Origin: an uncultured Verrucomicrobia subdivision 3 bacterium
Lineage (GTDB): Bacteria > Verrucomicrobiota > Verrucomicrobiia > Limisphaerales > UBA11358
Direction of reading: 5' to 3'
Assembly (NCBI GenBank): GCA_903865745.1
Contig: CAIPKV010000005.1
Location: forward strand, 1-44,983
Length of the DNA stretch: 44,983 nucleotides
Under the pieces are notes generated by a model. The model worked only from the letters and a program-made list of their open reading frames with translations. It searched no databases and was not told the DNA's origin. Below, one piece after another: positions 1 to 7,720 of the stretch. The first letter of the stretch is position 1. Each line of letters starts with the position of its first letter. The translations under genes were made by a program, and so were the position numbers.

Positions 1-44
1 CGCCTTCCACCGGAACCTTGAGTGGCAGCAAAACAACAAACTGA

Positions 45-3000
45 AACCACCGGAAACTGTCTCATCACAAGTGGTCTAATGAACGGGGTCCAAGCACAGG
101 CTTAAATAACGGAAGCACATATAACATTTACCTGATCAATCGCTCTGGTGGTGGTGACGCGTGCAGTGCCACTATCAACGGGGTCACCATGTCCATGACT
201 GCCAGCGGCGTAAATAATGCATGGGTAGCGGGCGATGAATACATTTCCTTCGCGAACGTGCCGACCGACGGCTCCGGCAACATTGTGATTACCGTAAACA
301 ACCCTCCAAATCCGGGTTACCTTGCGGGTTTGCAAATCTATCAGGTGCCGCCCACCGGGCTGATCAATGTTGCCCTTGGCGCGGTCGCCACCGGACAGAC
401 GGTTTATACCGGCGGAGGCCCGGTGGTCGGCCAGGCCAACGACTACTGGAATGCCGTGTCCTTGGCCGCAAGCGGCACCACGGCCTATCCACCTCTAAAC
501 AGCGGCCCGCTAAATGACTCCAGCGGGCAACCCACTGGCGTGAGCGTCCAAGTGGGCACCAGTGGTGGGCCATCCCAGACCTGGAATAATGATTCCGGGG
601 GCGTAGGTCTCGGCCTCTTGGTGCAGAATTACGTTCAGATTTGGGGGAATGATTCCATCGAGTTTCATGGCTTGGATAACACCAAGTCGTATAACGTGTA
701 TTGCCTAGGTGCCCCTTGGGCCGGAAGTGTTTGCGAATTCTCGGTTGGGGGCGTCACCAATACCATTGTCTCAACTAATTCCTGGATTGCCCCTTGGCGG
801 GAAAATGAAAATTTCGTCTTTTTCACAAACGTTCCAACAGATGGATCGGGCAATCTCGTAATCAATGTCGGCGGGGATGGTATCATTCCCCAACAATTTT
901 GCGGATTCCAGCTTCAGCCGGTGCCCGTCACGTTGGTCACCCAACCGCAAAGCCAGGTGGTGCCCCCCGGCAGCAGCGTCAATTTGTCAGTGGCTGCGTC
1001 GGGTGGTAGTGGAACCCCGACGTATCAGTGGCAGCAGAATGTGAGCGGCAACTACGTCAACCTGGCTGACGGCGGCAATGTAAGGGGCTCAGCCACCAGC
1101 ACGTTGACACTCTTTAATGTTCAGGCGACGAACGCGGCCACCTATCAGGCAGTGATCACAGTCGGCCAGGTTGTCACCAATAGCAATCCGGCGACGATCA
1201 CGATTCAATCCGGCGTGCTGACCAACAAACTCACCGCCGACACCACCACCGTGTTTCGTAATCCATTCATGGGCTGGGTCATATATCCATTCGAAAACGG
1301 AGGCGTGGACATCAATCCTTTGACTTCGGCCGAATTCTGGGAACAGTGTGATGCCACGCTATGTCCCTATGCGTCCACCTGTTATATTCGCGTGTTATGG
1401 TCCGATTTGGAGCCACAGGAAGGCGTTTATGCCTGGAACAGTGACACGAATTTCATTGCGTTGGTTCAGGGCGCCTGGAGCCGGGGGATGCGGGTGGCCT
1501 TCCGGGTTTATGTCAACAGCGCCGACGTGCCGCAACAAGCGACGCCGCAGTGGGCTTTCAACGGTGGTGTGCCAATCGCTTCTCAGGATAATGACGGTCC
1601 CAGCCCTGACATCACCAGTTCGATTTTCCAGCAGAAATACGCGACATTTATTAACGCGTTTGGGGCCTACTTCAACGACCCGTCCAAGACCAGTTGGGTG
1701 GATGCCAGCACCTTTGGCAACTGGGGGGAGATGAACGTAAACAATCAGACTCTGAACACAGCCCAATTACAGCAGACCATGACGTGGGTGTGCAACACCT
1801 ACAGCAACGCCTTTACCCGCGTTCCGACGGCGATGAACTTTCCCGGCGGCACCTGGAGTGTTGCACAATTAAAGAGCTGGTGTTTCAATACGGGTTGCAC
1901 TGCGATTCGGCGGGACGGCGTTTGCGGAGTTTATGGGGATGTCACGACGAGCCAACAAAGTTCCATCCAAAGCCTCTGGCCGGGAATACCTTTCATCGCT
2001 GAAAACTACTTTCACGACCCAACTGATGTCCAAAAACAAGCCTGTCTTGCCCAGTCGCTCTATCTCCACGCGAATTTACTCGACCTACACCAGCCTTGGA
2101 ATGCCATCAGTTGGCTCCAAGACGAGCCGCAGTTGGTCAAGATGTTCAATCTCTACGGCGGGTATCGTTTCAGTGTCGGCACGGTAACATATCCCGGCAC
2201 GATACAGGCAAGCTCGAATGTTGTTCTTCAGGCGACGGTTCAGAACTGGGGAGTGGGTGTTTTGCCCAACGGCCTAAAACCATGGAACTATAAATACAAA
2301 TTCGCCTACGCCCTGCTGAGCACCAATGGAAACCCCGTGGCAACCATCGTGGATACGGCGCCCGCCGATGATCCCTCCAACTGGACCAACGGCACGGCTT
2401 ACAATCCCCCCTTGTCCAGTGGTATCCCCGTGGACTTAATGGCGAATTATTGGCAGACGAATAGCAAGACCTACACCCTCAAGGTCACGAACAACTTCGG
2501 CGCAGTGGCTCCCGGAAATTATTATCTGGGTGTCGCCGTGGTGGATACCTCCAACACTAATCATGTGGACATTTCGCTTGCGGTCACTGCGCCACGCGCC
2601 TCCTCGGGCTGGAACCTCGTTGGCCCCGTTATTGTCGGCACGCCGCCGGCCATCACGGCCCAGCCACAGAGCCAGATCGTGCCGCAGGGCGCGACGGTGC
2701 AGATGAACGTTGGTGCCAGCGGCACACCTGCGCCGACCTATCGCTGGAATAAAAACAGTGTCAATCTGAACGACGGCGCGACGGGCAACGGTTCAACATT
2801 TACCGGCAGCGCGTCTAACCTGCTGACCTTGGTCAACGCGCAGGCGGCCGACAGCGGCAACTATATCGTGGGTGTCACCAACAGCGCGGGCGGAACCAAT
2901 AGCGGCGCCGCGCAACTGCTTGTGGTTGCACCGGCGACAGCCGGACAGGCCCCACGGCTCACCAATAGTCTTTCCGGTGTTAGGTTTGGCCTGACGTTCA

Positions 3001-3170
3001 CCGCGTTACCGGGCTACCGGTATCTGGTGCAGCGCAGCACGAATTTGAGTTCCGCCCATTGGGTAACGCTTACCAATCTGCCGCCGTCCTTCACCGGGTT
3101 GCTGTTTAATTGGAGTGATGGATTAACGAGTCCGGCGGCTTATTATCGTTCTTACATGACCAACCAGTGA
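45..3170 (+). CDS. Secreted multidomain protein with DUF4874/DUF4832-type putative glycoside hydrolase core
   Basis: The frame is open from base 45, just after an in-frame TGA at 42-44, and the first recognisable domain already begins near base 96. The ATG at 189 is therefore internal and the real 5' end is missing or frame-broken at the window edge. Order seen: C-terminal half of a beta-sandwich module (about 96-357), a full copy of the same module (about 375-935), an Ig-like domain (930-1210), then a TIM-barrel-like core with NPFMGW, a WSDLEPQEG segment and GNWGEMN. The last puts a candidate acid/base Glu at residue 514 counted from 189; IAENYF gives a second candidate Glu near 605. A DUF4832-like beta domain, a second Ig-like domain and a C-terminal QRSTNL...YYRS module follow. 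Family knowledge: DUF4874/DUF4832 proteins resemble clan GH-A hydrolases. Substrate is unknown. Confidence 0.75.
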   Translation, partial: NHRKLSHHKWSNERGPSTGLNNGSTYNIYLINRSGGGDACSATINGVTMSMTASGVNNAWVAGDEYISFANVPTDGSGNIVITVNNPPNPGYLAGLQIYQVPPTGLINVALGAVATGQTVYTGGGPVVGQANDYWNAVSLAASGTTAYPPLNSGPLNDSSGQPTGVSVQVGTSGGPSQTWNNDSGGVGLGLLVQNYVQIWGNDSIEFHGLDNTKSYNVYCLGAPWAGSVCEFSVGGVTNTIVSTNSWIAPWRENENFVFFTNVPTDGSGNLVINVGGDGIIPQQFCGFQLQPVPVTLVTQPQSQVVPPGSSVNLSVAASGGSGTPTYQWQQNVSGNYVNLADGGNVRGSATSTLTLFNVQATNAATYQAVITVGQVVTNSNPATITIQSGVLTNKLTADTTTVFRNPFMGWVIYPFENGGVDINPLTSAEFWEQCDATLCPYASTCYIRVLWSDLEPQEGVYAWNSDTNFIALVQGAWSRGMRVAFRVYVNSADVPQQATPQWAFNGGVPIASQDNDGPSPDITSSIFQQKYATFINAFGAYFNDPSKTSWVDASTFGNWGEMNVNNQTLNTAQLQQTMTWVCNTYSNAFTRVPTAMNFPGGTWSVAQLKSWCFNTGCTAIRRDGVCGVYGDVTTSQQSSIQSLWPGIPFIAENYFHDPTDVQKQACLAQSLYLHANLLDLHQPWNAISWLQDEPQLVKMFNLYGGYRFSVGTVTYPGTIQASSNVVLQATVQNWGVGVLPNGLKPWNYKYKFAYALLSTNGNPVATIVDTAPADDPSNWTNGTAYNPPLSSGIPVDLMANYWQTNSKTYTLKVTNNFGAVAPGNYYLGVAVVDTSNTNHVDISLAVTAPRASSGWNLVGPVIVGTPPAITAQPQSQIVPQGATVQMNVGASGTPAPTYRWNKNSVNLNDGATGNGSTFTGSASNLLTLVNAQAADSGNYIVGVTNSAGGTNSGAAQLLVVAPATAGQAPRLTNSLSGVRFGLTFTALPGYRYLVQRSTNLSSAHWVTLTNLPPSFTGLLFNWSDGLTSPAAYYRSYMTNQ

Positions 3171-3203
3171 GGCGGAAACGAGCGTGCAACGAGCTATCCA
3201 ATA

Positions 3204-3223
3204 CCCCCTCAAAGATGCCATAG
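3204..3223 (+). promoter_or_regulatory. C-tract plus AAAGATGCCATAG element, copy 1
   Basis: CCCCCTCAAAGATGCCATAG lies 48 bases before the pseudopilin ATG. The same core recurs at 7495-7514 (reverse), 7543-7564 and 10793-10812, each time in front of a gene for an exported protein. A shared operator or leader element is inferred from position and conservation only. Confidence 0.5.
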
Positions 3224-3271
3224 ACCTTTGCCACCGCGAACGTTATTTTTTCTTTAAAACCTAATATTGTT

Positions 3272-4084
3272 ATGAATACAATAAAATTAAGGAGCGCCGT
3301 TTTGAACGGCTTCACGCTGATTGAACTTTTGGTGGTCATCGCCATCATCGCCATTCTGGCGGCCATGCTTTTGCCTGCCCTTTCCAAAGCCAAAGCCAAG
3401 GCGCAAAGCATTTCTTGTTTGAACAATATGAAGCAGATTGGCCTGGCCCACTTCATGTATGTGGGCGACAATAACCAGTCCATCCCCTATCAGGGTAGCG
3501 GGAACAATCTATGGATGTCAGTCTTGATTCAGAACTATGCCGCCGTGGACAAGGTTCGTTTATGTCCGATTGCTCAAACGGATAATCCATGGAAATCGCC
3601 TTACAACCCACAACCTCTGAACGGGGCAGGCACCGCCACGTATGCGTGGGATTGGAACCCGGCCAGTTGGGGAGCGGCAAACCCCATACGTTATCAAGGC
3701 AGCTATGCCATCAACGGCTGGTTTTACAAAGACAACCCCAATCAAGTTCAGAACTTCTCGTTTCCCAAGGAATCATCCGTGGCGACCCCGACCAAAACAC
3801 CCGTTTTCATGGACGCCATCTGGGTGGATTCATGGCCTTCCGAAACTGAGGCCCTGCCGGCGACAGTGGATCTTTTCAAGGGAAACCCGCTTTCCTCGTG
3901 GGGCCGGATTGTGATTTCGCGGCATGGTTCGGCGACGCCAAAACCGCAGTCGGTGGCTAAAAGCAGCGCCTTTCCGGGAGCCATCAACTTGGTTTTCGCC
4001 GATAATCATGCGGAGTTGGTGAAATTGGAAAATCTCTGGAATTTAGAGTGGCATCGAGGCTACGTCTCCGTTGGAAAACCGTAA
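3272..4084 (+). CDS. Type II secretion-like pseudopilin with prepilin N-terminal cleavage motif
   Basis: A 270-residue protein with a classic prepilin peptidase site and hydrophobic helix near residues 14-34 ([10 protein letters not shown], then an Ala/Ile-rich stretch), followed by the basic segment SKAKAKAQ and CLNNMKQIG. Near the C-terminus FADNHAELV fits the H-X9-DG-type region of the large pseudopilin family expanded in Verrucomicrobia, Lentisphaerae and Planctomycetes. The rest is a beta-rich head. Expected role (family knowledge): export to the cell surface as a pilin-like or surface-layer subunit; individual functions are mostly unknown. It follows the secreted glycosidase by 100 bases and carries the conserved C-tract element upstream. 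No clear Shine-Dalgarno sequence precedes the ATG. Confidence 0.85.
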   Translation: MNTIKLRSAVLNGFTLIELLVVIAIIAILAAMLLPALSKAKAKAQSISCLNNMKQIGLAHFMYVGDNNQSIPYQGSGNNLWMSVLIQNYAAVDKVRLCPIAQTDNPWKSPYNPQPLNGAGTATYAWDWNPASWGAANPIRYQGSYAINGWFYKDNPNQVQNFSFPKESSVATPTKTPVFMDAIWVDSWPSETEALPATVDLFKGNPLSSWGRIVISRHGSATPKPQSVAKSSAFPGAINLVFADNHAELVKLENLWNLEWHRGYVSVGKP

Positions 4085-4547
4085 GCCCAACAGATGGGCT
4101 GAACCAGTAAAACGCGCAAATACAAAACAATCTGACCTGCCTTCGGTTTTTAATTGTATTGCTGATTGCTTTCGTTTCCAGCCGTGTCATGGAAACTTGC
4201 CGATGTCCCGGCCGTGGCGAAGCTTGAGGCATATTGCCCTGAGGTGGGCGACACGCAGAGCATCGCGGGCTAACGCCTGTCCGGGCCGGACTGTATCGCC
4301 AAAACCGAAACCACGCACAAAATCGCCAAGAAATTCAATTAACACCCGATCAATAAGGCTGAAATGAGTTGTATGGCTGCCGCTTTGCAATGACCCCAAA
4401 ATGAGCCTCAATGGGATGTAAAATGTCGTCATTGGCAACCGCTGGCAATCGGTTTCCCCGGTCCGCTGAACCGCAAACATGTTGTTCGGGTTGATAGTTT
4501 TTTTCGGGGTCTACCGAAACACTCGGTTCAGCGATTTCCGGCCATTG
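4085..4547. other. Gene-free stretch with hairpin and dispersed repeat
   Basis: No convincing gene. A 6-bp hairpin (AGCCCA, loop ACAGA, TGGGCT at 4084-4100) sits on the pseudopilin stop but has no T-run, so it is a weak terminator candidate. Around 4290-4340 one frame reads THKIAKKFN before a stop, reminiscent of a LysM remnant but too short to call. The dispersed repeat at 4394-4459 is listed separately. Confidence 0.4.
4394..4459 (+). repeat. Dispersed repeat, copy A (matches 40774-40840)
   Basis: The block containing GCCTCAATGGGATGTAAA, and further on TGGCAACCGCTGGCAATCGG, aligns in the same orientation with 40774-40840 over about 66 bases at roughly 75-80% identity by eye. Weaker similarity extends about 20 bases further upstream from a shared TGGCTGC. 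No gene explains it. Confidence 0.6.
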
Positions 4548-4687
4548 TGTCGAGTGAAGTTTTCACGGCATTTTTCCAAACGACATGGCCAGCCGGCTTC
4601 GTCATCGGTTCCGATGTGACCAACCGGATTACGCTGCCGATCAGCGTAACCACCAAAAACGACTTCTATCGGTTGGTTTATCCATGA
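4548..4687 (+). pseudogene. C-terminal remnant of a secreted protein (YRL module)
   Basis: The frame ending at TGA 4685-4687 reads TTWPAGFVIGSDVTNRITLP and finishes DFYRLVYP. This matches the end of the C-terminal module shared by the large secreted proteins in this window (W.xxI...FYRL). Upstream in that frame the similarity stops near 4548 with no start codon or signal peptide, so it looks like the 3' scrap of a deleted gene. The minus-strand reading frame across it has no recognisable content. Confidence 0.55.
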
Positions 4688-4806
4688 CAAGGGAGCTGCG
4701 ACCGATCGCAAATACTTCACAACCACTTTGAGCCATCGCCATCCCCGCGAACGCGCCTGCAATTTGTCGGCCGTTGTTTTCCGGCGTCGAAAGAACTCCG
4801 GCAAAT

Positions 4807-7248
4807 TTAGGGCGTCCAACGGAGCCGATAATAAGCAAATGGCGGCGGCGAAGCCAAATCGTGGAAGTCGTCCAACACGCTGATCAAACCGTTTGCATCC
4901 GCTGTGTTGGTCGAGATGGGAACCCAATTCGGCGAAACCAGATTTGTGGCACGCTGGGCCACATAGGTGTAGCCGGAAACTCCGTGCGCCGTGAACGTGG
5001 TTGGATTACCGCCGACAATGGAAGCAATGGAGTTGGTTCCGGTGACGGTCAAAAGTTGCACAATCTGCAAGCCCGCAATCGGATAACTCGCATCGGCGCT
5101 GGTCAGGGAAATCACCATTTTGCCAAAGCCGTCGGTCGCCATGTTTGTGAAAACACAAAATTGATTGCCGGCCACCCACGCGGTATTCCAACCACTGCCA
5201 TCAGAGGTCATGGTTTTCGAGATGCCGTTGACAGTCGCTGTGCTGGAAGCCCCACTATAAGGTCCATTGATCAGGTAAATGTCATGCTTGCAGGCGTTGC
5301 TTAAGCCTGAAATGGTGATGGTGTTGGGACCCCGTTCTAAAATGTAGGATGAATACAGATTCTGGTAAGGCCCGATCCAGGTCCATTGAACCCAGTCCGT
5401 CCAAGTGTTGTTACTGAGGGTGATGTTGACAGCAGTGCTGTTGCCGCCGGAATCCTTGAGCGGGCCGAAGGCATAAGTGAGTTGGCCGCCGGAGCCGGAG
5501 ATCAAGGGATTCCAATAGTCAGTGGCGGAGCCAATCACCGGGCCGGCCCCCTGGTAGGTGCTGTAGTTTGTCGGGCCGAACTGGGCATTTACGAGCTGTT
5601 GGACGACGGTTCCGACCGTCTGGGTTATTGTCAGTCCCGAGACCCACTGGTTGGTAAAAAGCCGGGCGAACGAAAGGCCGCTCACCGGTGAGCCGTTGAT
5701 GCTGACGTTGTAAAAGGAGACGTTTTGAACCGGAGCAAAGGAGCCGGCGGAGACGACGGCGATGTCCGAGTTGGCCGAGTTGAGCACTTGAATGTTCGAG
5801 AATATGACGTTGCTGATGGGTGGAGCGTTTGAATAGGCCGGAGGATTCAGGGGAACGTAAGGATTGCCGGGCTGGGTGGGAACAACGGTTATCTGCCAAC
5901 TGGTGGTGGGCCAGTTATTGACGACTTTCAGCGGAGCGACGAGCGAGCCGGCTACATGCTCGACCACGATGTTTTGGAAAGTGACTCCAGAAACCGAGCC
6001 GGGATTACCCGAACCAGGATTATTGACGCATATGCCCACAGCCGGCTGCGCGGTGGTTACGGCAAGGTCATGGATCGCCGTGCAGTCTTTGAACCAAACA
6101 TTCGAGACGCTCGCTCCGTTCTCCCAAGCCAGACCGAAGCAGGTGCCGACATCTGACCAGCAGACACAGTTGGTGAACGTCACATCCTGTTGAGATATCC
6201 AGGTCTTGATCTCGAAAGCGTCGTCCGCGTTGTGGCAGAACGAGTCCCGCACGGTGGCGTGTGAGGTGCCCCCGATCGCCACGCCATCGCTATTGACGAA
6301 GTAGCCGATGACCTTGAGGTTTTGAACCAAGGCGGAGGAACTGTTGACCAGATTGACCGACCAACCTCCCGGATCACGAACCGTCACCCCTTCGATGGTG
6401 ATATTGCCGCCGCCCTCCTGGTGGATTAATTCGGCGCGTTGCTGGTTCAGCAGAGCGATCCGGGCGGACAGGACGCCCCGGCCCCGCACCGTCACGTTAT
6501 TGACCCACCGGGCGTTAATGAGGGGATTGACGCCCGCGAAGGCGATGCCATATAAGATATCGGAATAGTTGGTTGGATCAAGGCCGGTAATTGGCTCTAA
6601 TTCGACCACTGCACCTCCTGCAACATAAATGGTTTCGCCGTTCACGGGCGAAATGGATGGAGATTGATGCACGCCGGGTTGAAAATATAAAATTGTCTGA
6701 CCGCCGGACAAGGCAATGTCGGCGGCGGTATGTATTCCCGGAGCCAAGCTTTTGACATTCGAAGCGGCCGGGTTAGGCGCGTTTGTCTCCAACGCATTGG
6801 CAAACAGATGCAACGGCCGTGCAGTTTGTCCCCCCGGTTCAATGCTTAACTGGCAAGGCTGGCTCAATTGGAATGTGATAGTGTTGGAAGAGGTGACTGT
6901 CGGGGCCAGGCCGCTGGCCAGAGGCCGGATCGTCACGGTGCTGGTATTAATACCCGCCTGGGTCAGCGAGCTTCCGAAGGCAACGGTGACCGTCACCGTG
7001 CCTTGGAAGTCGAACGAGGCAAAGGTCAACGGCGCAACCGGACGCCCATTGAGCGTCTGTGAACTGTTGGGATCGAATTCGTAGGAGGTATAGCCGAAGA
7101 CCGGCTGGCCGTTGACCCACACCTGATAGTCTGTTGACTGGGGTTCCCCAGCAGGCGTCGGGTAAATCACCACCTGCGCCGAGGCGGCTTGGAAAAGCAG
7201 CATTGCGAGCGCAACGAGCGATTTCGATACCGCCAAACGCAAGTTCAT
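4807..7248 (-). CDS. Secreted pectin-lyase-fold glycosidase (GH28/GH49-like) with C-terminal beta-sandwich module
   Basis: The start at 7248 gives an N-terminal signal peptide (MNLRLAVSKS, hydrophobic core, cleavage after AASA). An in-frame ATG at 7389 would add 47 residues lacking signal-peptide character, though it begins MKTMQLFK like the neighbour's MKTIQLSK. An N-terminal beta domain (YPTPAGE...VWVNGQ) resembles the one in front of GH49 and related right-handed beta-helix enzymes. The helix has NSDGVAIGG and, about 20 residues on, CHNADDAFEIK (roughly residues 318-345), the usual place for catalytic Asp residues in polygalacturonase-like enzymes. After the helix comes the same ~170-residue module seen in the first gene (GAGPVIGSATDYWN, LKDSGGNSTAV), then the QRATNL...YYRL C-terminus. 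Likely an extracellular polysaccharide hydrolase or lyase; the substrate cannot be read from sequence. It is divergent from the gene at 7721. Confidence 0.8.
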   Translation of the reverse strand: MNLRLAVSKSLVALAMLLFQAASAQVVIYPTPAGEPQSTDYQVWVNGQPVFGYTSYEFDPNSSQTLNGRPVAPLTFASFDFQGTVTVTVAFGSSLTQAGINTSTVTIRPLASGLAPTVTSSNTITFQLSQPCQLSIEPGGQTARPLHLFANALETNAPNPAASNVKSLAPGIHTAADIALSGGQTILYFQPGVHQSPSISPVNGETIYVAGGAVVELEPITGLDPTNYSDILYGIAFAGVNPLINARWVNNVTVRGRGVLSARIALLNQQRAELIHQEGGGNITIEGVTVRDPGGWSVNLVNSSSALVQNLKVIGYFVNSDGVAIGGTSHATVRDSFCHNADDAFEIKTWISQQDVTFTNCVCWSDVGTCFGLAWENGASVSNVWFKDCTAIHDLAVTTAQPAVGICVNNPGSGNPGSVSGVTFQNIVVEHVAGSLVAPLKVVNNWPTTSWQITVVPTQPGNPYVPLNPPAYSNAPPISNVIFSNIQVLNSANSDIAVVSAGSFAPVQNVSFYNVSINGSPVSGLSFARLFTNQWVSGLTITQTVGTVVQQLVNAQFGPTNYSTYQGAGPVIGSATDYWNPLISGSGGQLTYAFGPLKDSGGNSTAVNITLSNNTWTDWVQWTWIGPYQNLYSSYILERGPNTITISGLSNACKHDIYLINGPYSGASSTATVNGISKTMTSDGSGWNTAWVAGNQFCVFTNMATDGFGKMVISLTSADASYPIAGLQIVQLLTVTGTNSIASIVGGNPTTFTAHGVSGYTYVAQRATNLVSPNWVPISTNTADANGLISVLDDFHDLASPPPFAYYRLRWTP

Positions 7249-7720
7249 TTTCCGGGGTGCAGAGAACAGGTTCAAGGGCTTCAGTTCAAGATGCTTTCTT
7301 GCTGGTCGGGCCGAACTGGACAATGACGAGCTGCCGGGCGCGGCTGCCGTCAACATCACAGGCATTTTGAACAATTGCATTGTTTTCAATCGTTTTATTG
7401 TGCGTTTTATGATTTTTTAGAAATCCTCAGAAACACACAGAACATTGCGCCGATGAGAATGGATGCCGAACTTAATCGCTACCGTGGTTTTTTGCTATGG
7501 CATCTTTGGGGGGGAGATTTTTGGAAATCATAATTTCGCCCACCCCCCCCCCAAAGATGCCATACCCAGGAAACTCCAGGTGTGCTAAATTTTCCTTAAT
7601 AGCATCCTCTGGAAACTCTCAGAACTGGTTTCTGGGCGCTTAAAAACTGTAGTAAATGCAGAAAGAGCAATAGTAAAAGCAGTAAAAACAATCAAGTTAA
7701 AACCAAGCCGAAACAACATC
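7249..7720. other. Divergent intergenic region with inverted repeat
   Basis: This separates two divergent secreted-protein genes. It holds the inverted pair of C-tract elements at 7495-7564 and, from about 7640, an A-rich stretch with repeated GTAAA and GCAG words leading to the ATG at 7721. The part 7249-7389 may be coding if the longer start of the minus-strand gene is used. No other gene seen. Confidence 0.5.
7495..7564. promoter_or_regulatory. Inverted pair of AAAGATGCCATA elements between divergent genes
   Basis: 7495-7514 is the exact reverse complement of CCCCCCCAAAGATGCCATAG. 7543-7564 is a direct copy with ten C residues followed by AAAGATGCCATA. The two arms could pair as a ~20-bp G/C-rich hairpin with a 28-base loop. 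Each arm points away from the gene it is closest to. A shared bidirectional control element is inferred. Confidence 0.55.

Noticed and set aside
4511-4927. Minus-strand gene of 138 codons
   Set aside because: It overlaps both the real pectin-lyase-fold gene end and the plus-strand YRL remnant, and its product has no recognisable feature.
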